Shown piece by piece: positions 1-11,988 of a stretch of DNA of 64,000 bases. A program made the position numbers and the translations under genes. The first letter of the stretch is position 1, and every line of letters starts with the position of its first letter. Source of the DNA: Watersipora subatra (Eukaryota > Bryozoa > Gymnolaemata > Cheilostomatida > Watersiporidae); NCBI RefSeq assembly GCF_963576615.1, contig NC_088717.1:23711344-23775343 (forward strand), in the 5' to 3' direction. Under the pieces are notes generated by a model. It made no database searches. It was not told the origin of the DNA and saw only the letters and a program-made list of their open reading frames with translations.

Positions 1-692
1 ACACGCTGATTCTGATTTTGTACTCAAAATAAAGATTAGTCCACTAACCTTCAAAGTCATTTAGGCTTTTTTAAAGCGTTTCAATATCCGTTTCGAAAAC
101 AACACAATCGGCATTACAAGCTCCGCCCATAAATATATGACGAAACCTAGCTTTTTCAGCAACGGAAGTTAGGAAAGTTTAGTCCGATTTAGAATAATAG
201 AGATGGGTGTCTTAAAACCCATTATTATCTAAATCCAGCCTGTAAAATAATTTCAGTTTTTTATGAAAGGGATATAAACTATTTAAAATTGCTTGCAGCT
301 TGTTAAATTACGTTTAAATGGGCTGGACGCCGAGAAAAATGAGCTCAAAAAGCGCGGTTTTATCACGAGCTAGCGTTGTTATCGCGCTTTTTAAATATGC
401 AATGCTAAATAGCTTATCTACCTTTCAGAAAAGACTGATATTATTTTTAAAGCTGGATTTAGATATTAATAGATTTTAAAACAGCCATCTCTATTATTCT
501 AAATCGGTCTAAACATCTCTACGTAACTTCTGTTCCTAAAAAGCTAGGTTACGTCAAGTATTTATGGGCGGAGCTTGTTATGCCGATCGTGTTGTTTTCG
601 AAACCGATATTAAAACGCTATAAAAATCCTTTATTACTCTGAAAGTTAGTGGCCTAATCTTTATTTTGATTATAAAATCGGAATCAGCATGT
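1..692. repeat. Long imperfect palindrome (foldback / long-TIR element)
   Basis: The first ~290 bases reappear as a diverged reverse complement in the last ~290 bases of the interval. Both arms contain the motif GCTCCGCCCATAAATA, an AACCTAGCTTTTT motif and TTAGAATAATAGAGATGG. The outer ends read ACACGCTGATTC on the left and, on the opposite strand, ACATGCTGATTC on the right. The centre (about 300-400) has a smaller inverted pair around AAAAAGCGCG. No coding frame spans it. This layout fits a non-autonomous foldback transposon. The left end coincides with the window edge, so its target duplication cannot be seen. The arms differ by scattered substitutions and small indels, so it is not fresh. 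Confidence 0.75.
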
Positions 693-2989
693 CTGATTTA
701 CCTAGTAAAGACGATAAAAGTTGTTCGTGGCAGTTATGGTTTAAAGTCCTATCTCAAAAAATGTTTTTCATATAAATTAACTAAAGATAAATTATTGTGT
801 TGCCATCCTCTAAAAACTACCAATAAGAGATATAACAATGAAAAAATACATGATTTTATCTATTCATGCTCTATACCCATGCCTCCAAGGTTACAAATAC
901 CTATGTAAAGGTTATGGTCTGCATTAAAATGTAGCAGTATTATGTATAACATAATTTTGAGTAGTGGCAGTATGCAGCAGTCCATACAGTAGCATACCAT
1001 ATGAATTTCTGACCTTTCTGAGAGTCATAGCACTAATGACGGTGTGAGAGAGACTTGATGCAACACGCTTGGTACTCTACACTTTTGTGAAATCGCATAA
1101 ACAAACTTAAAGTATAAATTTAATATAACTGAATTTAGCTTAATAAAACATACTTGAAAAAAACGCTCTGATCTTATATTAGAGCTAATTCTATTTTTTC
1201 TTCATTTTCATTTTTAAATCATCTCTTCTTGGATTCAAACTTTTCGATTTGCTTATACTCTCATTTTCAGCCAACCTTTTTAAAACAAAATTAAAGCAGA
1301 CCTGACGGGAAAACCAAGTGATGTAGTTTCCGTAACTGGCCTCTCGCATCCTTGGGCATTTAGTGATACATCAAAAACCACCTTGCAAACTCGCATCTCT
1401 AATTTTCTAGAATTTCAAGGCGAATGTGGGTAGCGAGATAGTGAATGGTACAGAATTTGTGTAAAAATAAATTGCTTGAATTCTTAAATCTATTCATTGG
1501 CTTTTGTTATAAATATATTGATAATAAATATATTGATATATATATATATATATATATCAATATATTTATTTTGAAGGTTTGGGGTAGACTGACACAATCT
1601 TCTGAAGAATCAATTGATTTCCTATAGCCGGTTTGTGTATTGACTCCGGTTTGTGTATTGACTCGTGTTCGCTTCAAATTCTGCATCATTTACTATTTTG
1701 CTACCCATGAAAGTTTATTATAAGTTATGACTAATGTGTTGAAAGTATATGGGAGGTCATTAGGTACAAAGCCCATCAAGTCAAGTAGTCAATGATGACT
1801 TACCAGCTGTTTAAAATTAGGTTGGGTATGTGTCTAATGACAGGGAAGAAGCCTTCAACTGACATTTATGATCTACTCATCGCCAAAATCTTCCGGAAGA
1901 CAATGCAAGGAAGAGGACCTTGATGACCGCCCAGGCCTATATAGATGAAGGAACCGTGAGTCACCACCGGTTTATATGTCAATGAATTTGATATAGAAAT
2001 ACATAAAGTGCTGGTCAAATGAAAAGCAATACACGAGATATGGATGAATAGCTATGCAAATGGCTTTGTACTAACCCTTGGTATGAAATATTACCCAAGC
2101 CTGTGTCATTAGGCAGCAACCACATTTGCTAGTTAAAGCTCTATAATTTTCAAATAAATTAGACAATGCTATGTAAATACATGTAAGATAATATCATAGT
2201 TGTTAAATATAAATACAAACTTGTAAAAATCCATGATACAAAACCGAGTTTTAACCCGTTGATCCTTGCTCGATCTAATCAATGCGTGTCAGTAAACCTA
2301 GACAATATGTCCAGCAATCCGAAGTTATTAATTTTTTACCAAATATATCTAAACGTGCTAACAATGCAATCATATTTGGTGAAACAGCAGTACAAAAAGT
2401 CGGACAACCTACAGCAGATGTCATCAAACAGAAAAAAACAGTATGTCACCATTATTCGGGCTAAAACTATAAAAGTTCGCACGATTTTAAACACTGATTA
2501 AACATTTACAGATAATATTCATCCATAGCACACTCATCATCCTTTCATGACTCAAAATATACTGGAAGTTTATATTTATTATCATAAAATTCTACATTTG
2601 TATCACAGTCATTTATGACCTACCAACGAATGAGTCGTATTGATTGTTTCGCGATATCATTCTAATAAAATGTGTTATTATAATGAAGGAAGTAGATAAA
2701 GATAAGTGAAAAATGTTACAAATGGAAGTGAAGTTTAGAATCTAACATCCTGCGAAAGAATTAATTTTATTAGTTTTTGCTGTTGCTTAAAAACATATTT
2801 TGTAAACAGAACCATGTGGAAGCCTGTATTCCGCCGTTAAGGTTTCTGCCACAGCCTACGCGATTCCGTAATACCAGCTGTGAGGGTTCAGAGGGCTAAC
2901 ATTGATGAGATACTGCATTATTTACTCTTTTGATTAGTATTGTTCCTTATACCTAAATTGTAAAAACAAATGAAAAATAATTTTCTTTT
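693..2989. other. Non-coding stretch, low-complexity patches
   Basis: No reading frame with family-like content was found. Visible items are a short (TA)n tract near 1535-1555 and an 18-bp direct duplication at about 1629-1665 (motif CCGGTTTGTGTATTGACT twice). The open frames here are short and contain translated TA repeats or AT-rich filler. Confidence 0.5.
1629..1665. repeat. 18-bp tandem duplication
   Basis: Two adjacent copies of CCGGTTTGTGTATTGACT, followed by a partial third start (CG). Small and probably neutral. Confidence 0.6.
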
Positions 2990-3540
2990 GTTTTGCAGGT
3001 ACAACTACAAAAACATTGACAACAAGCGTGATAATATCAAATCAGAAGATTGGAGACCAAAATTATAAAAACACTACACCATTCTATGTCATTTTAATTG
3101 AACAAGTTGAACTGACTGAAACATGCTACATCTCCGGTGTTTTTTTTTGTAAAACCTAACTTAATACATGACACCAGCATAGTCAGCGTGATATTTAAGT
3201 GCAACTATAATTAGATCCCGAGTTGCATGAGTCCATAGCAAGCATAGTTGCTGAATATTGCACATCTTTCAAGTGGAGTAAACCCAGCACTTATACATTT
3301 TGCTCAAAGAGTTCTTGTGCCAAATCTCAAACTCAGCAGTCAAAATTCTAGCCAACAAGATAAAAATACTCAAACTTTTAAATATCAAGATTTGAGAGAA
3401 GATAATTCTCGAATTTCCAGTGAGTATAATCCTACTTTGTACTAACAAAAGGCAACCACAATACCATGAGAACAGTACTACACAGTGTGGGTAAGGTTAG
3501 TCAGCTAGGCTATTGAAAACTAGATGAAATCATAATTGTT
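2990..3540 (+). repeat. Duplicated block D1, copy 1 (with short ORF)
   Basis: This block is repeated at 6320-6875 with roughly 85-90% similarity by eye. It begins after a pyrimidine-rich stretch and CAG (TTTTGTTTTGCAG), then an ACTACAAAAACATTG motif. It contains a short open frame at 3248-3445 whose last 30 or so residues (NSSQQDKNTQTFKYQDLRED) match the second copy exactly. The pyrimidine tract plus AG looks like a splice acceptor, so this could be a duplicated 3' exon. The protein is not recognised. Confidence 0.6.
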
Positions 3541-3543
3541 ATA

Positions 3544-5076
3544 CCCTAGGACACTTATATTTCGCTAGTATTTAGTTTCGTGAGTAGCACACAGAGTAAA
3601 ATTTCGCTGCAACTTAATTTCGCAGCTCTGATGAGTGCGAAAATATAGTGATGTGAAAATAAATACAGTGGAACAAACAAATTAGATTCCTCAGGTCGGG
3701 TCCTCTAGTAAAAAAAGTTGTTATATTTGCGACTAGTTTGTATTTGTAACCCGCAGGTATAAATGTATGGCAGAAATCGATAATTCAACGTGATCGCTTG
3801 CTGCCATTTGTTTCTTGGACTATCAATGACGTCTCGGTCCTTTCCGTCGTGACCGATATGGTACCAATATTAGATCTCAAGTATTTATAGCAAGCGATGG
3901 CCATGGCACGTTTTGAGTTCACAATATTTCAAATTTAAAAAAAATCAAATACAGTACCTGTCTCATAAAAAAGAAAATAGATAACAACCAACATCACAAC
4001 CAGAACTGTATTACATGGTTGGACCTGGTGAGGGTTGTTATCGTTTTTGGTTGGCAGTAAAATTCATCACTACAATAAGTATTATTTAATTGTATGACTT
4101 CACCTACCAGACTTTCATCCTCATCAGTTACAAATTCGGTGACTAAACTGATATCATCATCTTCTTCGTTTGTCTTGGCTTTTCCAAAAAAACTTGTTAT
4201 CTTAATTTGCTTTGCCATGCTGCTCATTCGGTGTATTAACGAATTTACTAGAAATTTCCCAATGAGCTCAATCACACACAAAATTATCTGCATTTCTAAT
4301 TTCACGATTTTGTTGTGGATATCAATGAACTACAGGGCCGTATTCCCTTGGACAGCTGGCCGGCTAAGACGCCCCAACTTTTTAGGAATTTCATAGTCCA
4401 ACGGCTATAGAAAGGTTTTTATCGCTGTAGAATATCACTTTATTCGAAGCCATAGATACAAACGTCAACTTTTAGTAGTTCTTAGGCGTCATTATTATCT
4501 TCATCAGCGGCAAAATATTCTTGTTAACGACTTTTATAAAGGTTTGCAAAATATCAAGTTTTAGCAAACATCTGCTTGCCCATATCCTACTTAATGACCT
4601 TGAAATAAAATCGGCAAAAATGATCTTTGTTAAAACGCTTAAAAAAAAGATGTCTTCTTTCTGAGCTTTTTAACTGCATACAAGTTTTGCCTGTTTTAAT
4701 TTTAAAACGTTTTGTCAGTCACATCAGCTAAAACAAAGCAAATCTCAAAAAATAGAAAAATGTTGATACTTGCCAATAAAATTTTTTAAAACTTCACGTG
4801 AGAGGCCCGGCTGAGGCCCTACATAAGAGAAACCTGTTGGGAGCTTACAGCACCCCCCCCCCCTTCTCCACACCCCAGATGTTCATAACTAGTCGTCTAA
4901 CATTAGCCCCCCAACTTGCAACCAGTGAATACAGGCCTGCTTAGAACATAGCTATTTAATTTCGAATTTTCGCTAGTTCGTTATGATAGTTTAGTTTCGC
5001 GCATGAATTTTTCGCGTGATGATGACTCCGCGAAAACGCGAAAGTTAGATGCCGCGAATACTTAAGTGTCCTAGGG
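3544..5076. mobile_element. TIR element, 1.53 kb, with TATA target duplication
   Basis: The ends are inverted repeats starting CCCTAGGACACTTA, perfect over 14 bp and then similar over roughly ten more (TATTCGC-like). TATA flanks both sides (3540-3543 and 5077-5080). The paralogous block at 6870 keeps a single TATA and no insert, which defines the insertion cleanly. Both subterminal regions are rich in TTTCGC/GCGAAA words. No transposase is visible. A minus-strand open frame (3994-4305) includes an MAKQIKITSFFGKA stretch of the kind seen near the start of some hAT or zinc-finger transposase proteins, but it is too short to assign. The CCCT/AGGG termini recall piggyBac, but that superfamily duplicates TTAA rather than TATA, so the superfamily is left open. 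Confidence 0.8.
4852..4864. repeat. C13 homopolymer
   Basis: A run of about 13 C inside the 3544-5076 element. A likely slippage site in replication and sequencing. Confidence 0.7.
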
Positions 5077-5080
5077 TATA

Positions 5081-6025
5081 CAGGGTTTAGCTTTATAAGA
5101 GGGTCAGTATGGTGTGATCTCAAGAGTTCAAAACTTTCAAGTTAGAAACAAGTTGGGAAACATTGAAATCAATGTTCAGAGGCTAAGCATGACACTAAAC
5201 CACAAAAATGTTAATTTTAATGTCATGACCAGAGCTTAATCAATTGCTAATTATGATCTTTGTTATGTGGGCCTACAGAGAAAGGCTATTTTAAATAGTA
5301 TTCCATAGGCTCTTATTATAATTATTTAAAACAACATGATTTTTAAATTTCTTGTTGGCATGAATAACAGTAAAAAAATAACAAGAAAAAAAGGCGTTCA
5401 GCTAATGACTAAGTCGCAGTTGTTGTCAAAATTATAGACCATATAATTGAACCCTGAAAAACAAAATTAAAAAAAGAGGCAGATTGTTTTATCTTGTCAG
5501 TACATACCTGCAACAAAAGCAAGTCGGGCATCATAGCACCATTACGAAACACAATTGCAGAATCTACAGGAAAAAAAGACAATTGATGATTAGCATGCAT
5601 TCTTGTTGACCAAGGCAAGTTCGACAGTAAATCACAAGTTAGACAAAGACGTATGAGTAACGCATGTAACAAGTGCCAGCGAGGTGTTGACAGTGGCTGA
5701 TGGGATTAGCCATTTCTCTGAACCAAACAATCACCAGCCATGCTATTACATAATGCCATACACTCAGCTATACACAAATGGATGTTTAAATAATGCTAAC
5801 TACTAGATTATGACCTTCAGTTCTTGAACTGGGTAATGTTTGGCTCTGAAAGCTAAAGCTCGCAAGATACAAAAGGTGTCCCACAGCACATTGGAGAACT
5901 ATCAAGCAAATTTAGTCACTGATTTTGCTAATGCTACACACAAATTTGTTGCTAACTAGCATATTAATGTGTATACAGAGAGCTTAATTATTTTGCATGT
6001 ATCTGTATCATGGTTCAAAAGGTAA
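5081..6025. repeat. Duplicated block D2, copy 1
   Basis: Nearly identical to 6880-7805. Its last third is present again at 8762-9150. With D1 it makes a tandemly duplicated unit. Sequence downstream (about 6050-6200) is more loosely related to 9700-9850, suggesting that the ancestral unit was longer. It contains an exon-like 56-bp segment, annotated separately. Confidence 0.75.
5508..5563 (-). other. Possible 56-bp internal exon (copy 1)
   Basis: On the minus strand a pyrimidine-rich TTTTTTTCCTGTAG precedes the segment, and GTATGTACT follows a terminal CAG. Both are good animal splice-site matches. The segment reads openly as DSAIVFRNGAMMPDLLLLQ when the first codon is completed by an upstream G. 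The protein family is not recognised. The same segment with the same borders occurs at 7303-7358. It could be an exon of a duplicated unknown gene or a chance arrangement. Confidence 0.3.
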
Positions 6026-6319
6026 GCTTGCTAAAAAATTATTTAGTAATTCGTATCTACCAAAGCATTATGAATTATAGCAACTCTCGACTACTGCTAA
6101 TCGCTTGACATTTCTACAGTTTCTTCGACTTTTATGACTACAGAGGTTTTTTTGGTTTGCGATTAGGTTATCTGGAGTGTTCTTGTCCTTGCATACACAT
6201 ATCTTTTTTGATCACTTAAACCTTATCTCTATCTCTTCTTCGAGTATATAGAACAATTTAAGTATTATGCAATATATATACTTAAATTGTAATTTTACAG
6301 GTAAAAATAACTTTTTATC

Positions 6320-6875
6320 ATTTCGCAGGTAGAACTACAAAAACATTGGCGACAAGCGTCAGAATCTCATATCAGAAGAATGGAGACTAAAATTATAAAA
6401 ACACTACTTGGCTCCATGTCATATTTAATTGAACTAGTAGAACTGACTGAAACATGCTATATCTATGGTGTTTTATGTGTACAACCTAATTTATTACAAG
6501 ACACCAGCTTAGTCATCATGATATTGAAATGCAATTATAATTATTTCCATAGTTGCTGTAGTTCATAGCAAGCCTGGTTGTTGAATATCACACATCTTTC
6601 AGTCCCAGTAAACCCAGCATTAATCCATTCTGTTCAAATAATTCATGCGCCAAGTCTCACACGCATCAGTCTAAATTCTAGCCAACAAGATAAAAATACT
6701 CAAACTTTTAAATATCAAGATTTGAGAGAAGATAATTCTCGAATTTCCAGTGAGTACAATACTACTTTGTACTAACAAAAGTCAACCACAATACCATGAG
6801 AACAGTACTACACAGTGTGGGTAAGGTTAGTCAGCTAGGCTATTGAAAACTAGATGAAATCATTTTTGTTATAGA
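6320..6875 (+). repeat. Duplicated block D1, copy 2 (empty site for the 3544 element)
   Basis: The paralogue of 2990-3540. It carries the equivalent short frame at 6578-6775 and runs straight into D2 at TTGTTATAGACAGGG, with no trace of the CCCTAGG-ended insert. It therefore serves as the pre-insertion allele of the 3544-5076 element. Confidence 0.65.
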
Positions 6876-6879
6876 CAGG

Positions 6880-7805
6880 GTTAAGCTTTATAAGAGGGTC
6901 AGTATGGTGTAATCTCAAGAGTTCAAAACTTTCAAGTTAGAAACAAGTTGGAAAACATTGAAATCAATGTTCAGAGGCTAAGCATGACACTAAACCACAA
7001 AAATGTTAATTTTAATGTCATGACCAGAGCTTAATCAATTGCTAATTATGATCTTTGTTATGTGGGCCTACAGAGAAAGGCTATTTTAAATAGTATTCCA
7101 TAGGCTCTTATTATAATTATTTAAAACAACATGATTTTTAAATTTCTTGTTGGCATGAATAACAGTAAAAAAATAACAAGAAAAAAAGGCGTTCAGCTAA
7201 TGACTAAGTCGCAGTTGTTGTCAAAATTATAGACTATATAATTGAACCCTGAAAAACAAAATTAAAAAAAGAGGCAGATTGTTTTATCTTGTCAGTACAT
7301 ACCTGCAACAAAAGCAAGTCGGGCATCATAGCACCATTACGAAACACAATTGCAGAATCTACAGGAAAAAAAGACAATTGATGATTAGCATGCATTCTTG
7401 TTGACCAAGGCAAGTTGACAGTAAATCACAAGTTAGACAAAGACGTATGAGTAACGCATGTAACAAGTGCCAGCGAGGTGTTGACAGTGGCTGATGGGAT
7501 TAGCCATTTCTCTGAACCAAACAAACACCAGCCGCGCTATTACATAATGCCATACACTCAGCTAAACACAAATGGATGTTTAAATAATGCTAGCTACTAG
7601 ATTATGACCTTCAGTTCTTGAACTGGGTAATGTCTGGCTCTGAAAGCTAAAGCTCGCAAGATACAAAAGGTGTCCCACAGCACATTGGAGAACTATCAAG
7701 CAAATTTAGTCACTGATTTTGCTAATGCTACACACAAATTTGTTGCTAACTAGTATATTAATGTGTATACAGAGAGCTTAATTATTTTGCATGTATCTGT
7801 ATCAT
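6880..7805. repeat. Duplicated block D2, copy 2
   Basis: Matches 5081-6010 almost base for base, with a few substitutions and a small deletion near 7415. Ends around a CATGTATC triplication at 7800-7816, where similarity to copy 1 stops. Confidence 0.75.
7303..7358 (-). other. Possible 56-bp internal exon (copy 2)
   Basis: Same sequence and same splice-like borders as 5508-5563, inside the second D2 block. Conservation here only reflects the recent duplication and is not independent evidence for coding. Confidence 0.3.
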
Positions 7806-8018
7806 GTATCATGTATCTTCTGACCTTCACCCGACCACGCAAAGACGAGTACACATAAAAATCAACGCGCTTGATGTGGAAAATTATATACTAGTACTAC
7901 ACTATTACTACTGCTCCTACTACTACCGCTAGAAGCAACTACTGATTGCCGAATGGAATCTTCCGATGACGATTAGATTTTGTTGATGGCAGGATCGGCT
8001 GCGGGAGCTCTGACACTC

Positions 8019-8354
8019 TGTATTATATGTAATTATATGTTTGTATATATTTTAAGTCTATAAATATTTTATTATATGTGTCTTCCTTTTTATTATAGCC
8101 TTGTTACTTGTTAGGCTATCAATTGTCGTCGTTTATGTTGCCATATCAGCGCACTAGCGGGCCTAATTATTGGCCATTTAAACATTATTACCTGGTGTTC
8201 CTACTCAGTCCCGTTAGCCGTAACGGGCAATTTTATTGTATATAAGGGAGCAACGCACACTTAGTAGACAGAGCAAATGGCCGTACGCTCCTCGGCTAGT
8301 AAATTTCCTTCGCTAATAAAACATTGAATAAAATCACACTCAATTTATTTCTGT
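8019..8354 (+). repeat. Possible solo LTR or promoter-bearing repeat
   Basis: An island unlike its duplicated neighbours. It contains a TATATAAG box at about 8240 and, roughly 75 bp on, AATAAAACATTGAATAAAA signals, the order expected in an LTR (U3 promoter then R/polyadenylation). Candidate edges start TGTATTATATG, but exact TG...CA termini and a target duplication were not found. It could equally be an unrelated promoter or polyadenylation region. Confidence 0.25.
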
Positions 8355-8404
8355 ATGAAATAATTTAGATCGTGCCAAGTAAGGGCCGGCAAATTCCTTT
8401 AAAG

Positions 8405-8446
8405 TAGTACATGTAGTAGAACTAGTAGTAGTACTAGTAGTAGTCA
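8405..8446. repeat. (TAG)n-like trinucleotide tract
   Basis: Interrupted GTAGTA/CTAGTAGTAG runs, a degenerate microsatellite. Confidence 0.6.
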
Positions 8447-8644
8447 TACAACTGGCTATTCACTTTTAATTACTTTAAATAAAAGCTCACTATCAGAAAG
8501 AGCACTAGGGAAAGTTTAATAACAGTGTCCTAGCCTCTCATTAAACCTAGCCCTTTCGTTTCATAAACTTAGAACTGTCATTAAAGCTTAGGCTCATTTA
8601 ATCAGAGGCTCTTAGCTTCTGATTGGCTGATGAGCTGCTGGGAT

Positions 8645-8715
8645 TCACCGACACCGACTTTCAAATCAGTACCAACACCGATCTCTTTGCTCACACCGAC
8701 CGATGCCGACACCGA
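8645..8715. repeat. Degenerate ACCGACACCGAC repeat
   Basis: Several imperfect copies of the hexamer ACCGAC/ACCGAT. This explains the serine/valine/glycine-rich minus-strand reading frame that covers it. Confidence 0.5.
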
Positions 8716-8761
8716 CTCATCAAATTGGTCTGTGCTTGACAAAATGGGTGACAAAATCGGC

Positions 8762-9150
8762 CAGTGTAAACGCACCAATAGACAAAGACGCACGAGTAAT
8801 GCATGTAACAAGTGCCAGCGAGGTGTTGACAGTGGCCGATGGGATTAGCCTGAACTAAACAACCACCAGCCATGCTATTACATAATGCCATACCCTCAGC
8901 TATATACAAATGGATGTTTAAATAATGCTAGCTACTAGATTATGACCTTCAGTTCGTGAACTGGGTAATGTCTGGCTCTGAAAGCTAAAGCTCACAAGAG
9001 ACAAAAGGTGTCCTGCAGCACACTGGAAAACTATAAAGCAAATTTTAGTCATTGATTTTGCTAATGCTACACACAAATTTGTCGCTAACTAGTATATTAA
9101 TGTGTATACAAAGAGCTTAATTATTTTGCATGTATCTGTATCATGGTTGA
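8762..9150. repeat. Duplicated block D2, partial third copy
   Basis: Corresponds to 5641-6025, more diverged than the other two (for example GACGCACGAGTAATGC for GACGTATGAGTAACGC). It lacks the exon-like 56-bp segment, which lies upstream of its start. Confidence 0.65.
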
Positions 9151-10230
9151 TTAGCCACTCAAAAAAATATTCAAAAGCTAAGCTAATGGCAAAATAGTCA
9201 TTTTCCCTAAAGTAATATCTGCTACTGGGAATATTAATAATATCATTTGATAGTATAAACATCCATGGTAAAAGATTTTTCTCATGTCATGCGTATCTAA
9301 TATCCTTCACGAAGCCTTGCTAGCAAAGCTGATGCTACATGTAGTTCTAGCATTATACAATGTTGCTCATTTTACATCCATTTCTCATCCTATATTTCTA
9401 TACTGAAAAATGAACTACTGCTAACTTTTGCCTTGCAATGGAAGCTTTGATAAGCATATGGTACGGAAATAATTTTTGTATGAATATTACAATATAAATT
9501 ATATACCATTTCACTATTCAATTCTTAAATATCCTTCAGTAAACCATATTATTGAAACAGTTGCTGTACATTTTTGAATCCCTTGACATCTTTAAAAAGT
9601 TGAAAAACTTATCATGCGCGACCTTGAAGCTTTAATGTAAAGCATGCATCTAGCAACCAGTTAGCAAGACAACATTTTTCTGTAATCCATATCTACGGAA
9701 ACATTACCAAGGATAGCGACTCTCAATTCCTGCAAATCACTTGACATTTCTACAGTTATCTGCAGCTTTTAAAACTACATATGTTGTCTTGGCCTGCGCG
9801 GTCAGGTGGGTTTTGTACCTGCATATTTTTTGCTCCCTATAACTTTATATCTAAGCATTCATAACGGCCTTTATCTTCTTTGATTTTCTGCTTTTCAGTT
9901 GTTATACGACTAACACATATATAAAGTCAGAGTGACTGCGTGAAAAACATGAATATAAAATAAATGCTAGGCTACAATCATTCAGGCTTCTAATAAAAGT
10001 CCTAATTTTTTGTTACTTTGGATGAGTGACAACCATAAATTCTTTAGTTCAATGTAGTCTCCAAAGTACATGGTAAGCCAGAGCTAAAGCATAAGCACAC
10101 ATACCTGCTACCTTCACTATCTTTCCTATTTCTTAAATAGAGTTTTAGCCTATCCTTGTTCGTCTAAATCAGAAACTAAAAGCTAAAAGCCTGACTGAAA
10201 CGAGATGGAATGAGTTATATTTACAGCCTT
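9151..10230. other. No gene seen; distant similarity to 6050-6250
   Basis: Around 9710-9850 there is loose similarity to 6050-6200 (CACTTGACATTTCTACAGTT-like). Otherwise nothing recognisable. Confidence 0.4.
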
Positions 10231-10231
10231 A

Positions 10232-10483
10232 CTTAGGCCTGGTTCGAACCAATATGGCATCTAAGACACGTGAGACAGAGTACCTGTTATGCAAGCGATT
10301 GCTCATGGACTACAAGCTCAGAGTGCGCGACTATTATTTCCTACAGAAAGAAATGTCGTCATTTGCGCAATTAAATTAATTTGATGCCCATACGCAGCTA
10401 CACAATTTGTTTGCTTTCCAGCTGTTGGATACATAATGAGTCGAGATTACGCAGCTGTCCCCAGGTCTGAACCCGGCCTCACC
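10232..10483. mobile_element. Candidate Harbinger-like MITE with TTA duplication
   Basis: The ends are imperfect inverted repeats: left AGGCCTGGTTCGAACC, right (reverse complement) AGGCCGGGTTCAGACC. TTA flanks both sides (10229-10231 and 10484-10486). The 3-bp TWA duplication and about 250-bp size suit PIF/Harbinger-derived MITEs. The ends resemble, but are not the same as, those of the two MITEs at 47310-48150. Confidence 0.45.
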
Positions 10484-10486
10484 TTA

Positions 10487-11901
10487 GCATGCGCAGACAA
10501 AGGAGTGCCACACTTTGATAATTTCAAGATAAAATAAACTTCACTACAGGATTTGTAAATTTTTGATGGGTTTTATTTATACGCTACTACATGCACCATA
10601 ATATATATATATATATATACAATATATCATTATATTTTTAAAACGATAACTGCAAGAGACTTGCCAAATCATTAGTTCAAAAGGCAATGATAAAAGCGGG
10701 GATGAATTTGAGCACAAATTTAAAAAACAATATTTGCATAGTGCATAAAATGCTTTAGAAAAAAAAAATATTTGAAGCATATAGGTGCCTTTTAATGCTT
10801 TTTAAATGCTTTCTGGAAGGCTCACCTATCTGGTATGTCTATGAAATTTATTTTAAGACTGCAGGGCTTTCTGCAATGCTTTAAAACAGTATACAGTTCA
10901 CAAGCTATCGGCATGCTTAATCCATCATGGCTAACTGATTGTCAATGACAGTAGTTTAAAAACACTGCTACATTAAGCGGCAGTAAAAACTTTTGTTAAA
11001 TCTTTTTTTTGCAGTTTAATATATATGATATCTGAGTAAATACAACCTCTTTAAAATTTATTGAAAGCCTTTTACTGAAAGCATTGGAGTAAGTAAAAAC
11101 GTCAAAGTTCAGAGTCACAGTGAAATGGCATTGCCTTAATTAGTGTGTCTCTATCAAAGCCGGGCACTGCTACACTTTTGCTGTGTCATTTGCTGTTAAT
11201 TTCTCTCATCCTTTGTCGAGCTGGAGACACTCCATAGGTATTACGTAATTACTTTAGCATTGAGGGTCTGCTGCGCCAAATTGGACATTCACCGATCCCC
11301 ATAGCTTGTTGCTCTGGCAGTGATTATTTCTAATCACAATCATTCTAAACATAGATGTTTGGATTCATCAAATTGAAAAACATTTAAAATCCCTAATTGG
11401 AAATTATGCAACTCCTAATAAAACATACATGATAATAATTGAAAACTATTGTATGATGGAACAATCTTCTGCCAACACAACCTGTTTGAACTATTATAGC
11501 AATAACAAGTAACAGTTATTAGCGGAGAACATTGGCTAAGAGAACATTTCAGGGGTTGATGTAGATCTGGCCATCCATAGGAGCCTATTTGAGAATTGAA
11601 CAATGAACCACAGTTTGAATGCCAGGAGTTCTAATTGAACAGGCAACGGCTGTCTAAAAAGATAATGAAACTTATGAAAGGGTGGGAAGTTAAAAAGGAG
11701 CCTAGCTTAATCATTCTCCAAGTTTGTGATGACAGCTCACACCTAAAAAACAGAAGAACATTGTTTGGTTTAATCCAAACTTGTAAATACTAATGATTGG
11801 ATCCGATAAGCGCCCCTAGCCCATATAGGTTGCTGTCTTTTTAGGTTTGGCTAACAGCTGAAGCCAAATAAGTAACTAATGTATTATTATTATTGTACCA
11901 G
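10487..11901. other. No gene seen
   Basis: AT-rich sequence with a short (TA)n at about 10600-10620. No supportable coding, RNA or mobile feature. Confidence 0.5.
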
Positions 11902-11988
11902 AAAATTTGGCCAATATCTTATTATTGGGTTATATAACATCTATAATAGATGTTATATAACTCAATTATAAGATATTGGCCAAATTTT
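11902..11988. repeat. 87-bp near-perfect hairpin
   Basis: The left arm runs AAAATTTGGCCAATATCTTA and the right arm is its reverse complement. The arms meet near TCTATAATAGA with only a few mismatches. It would form a long stem with almost no loop. It may be a tiny MITE or a replication-slippage product. Confidence 0.7.
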
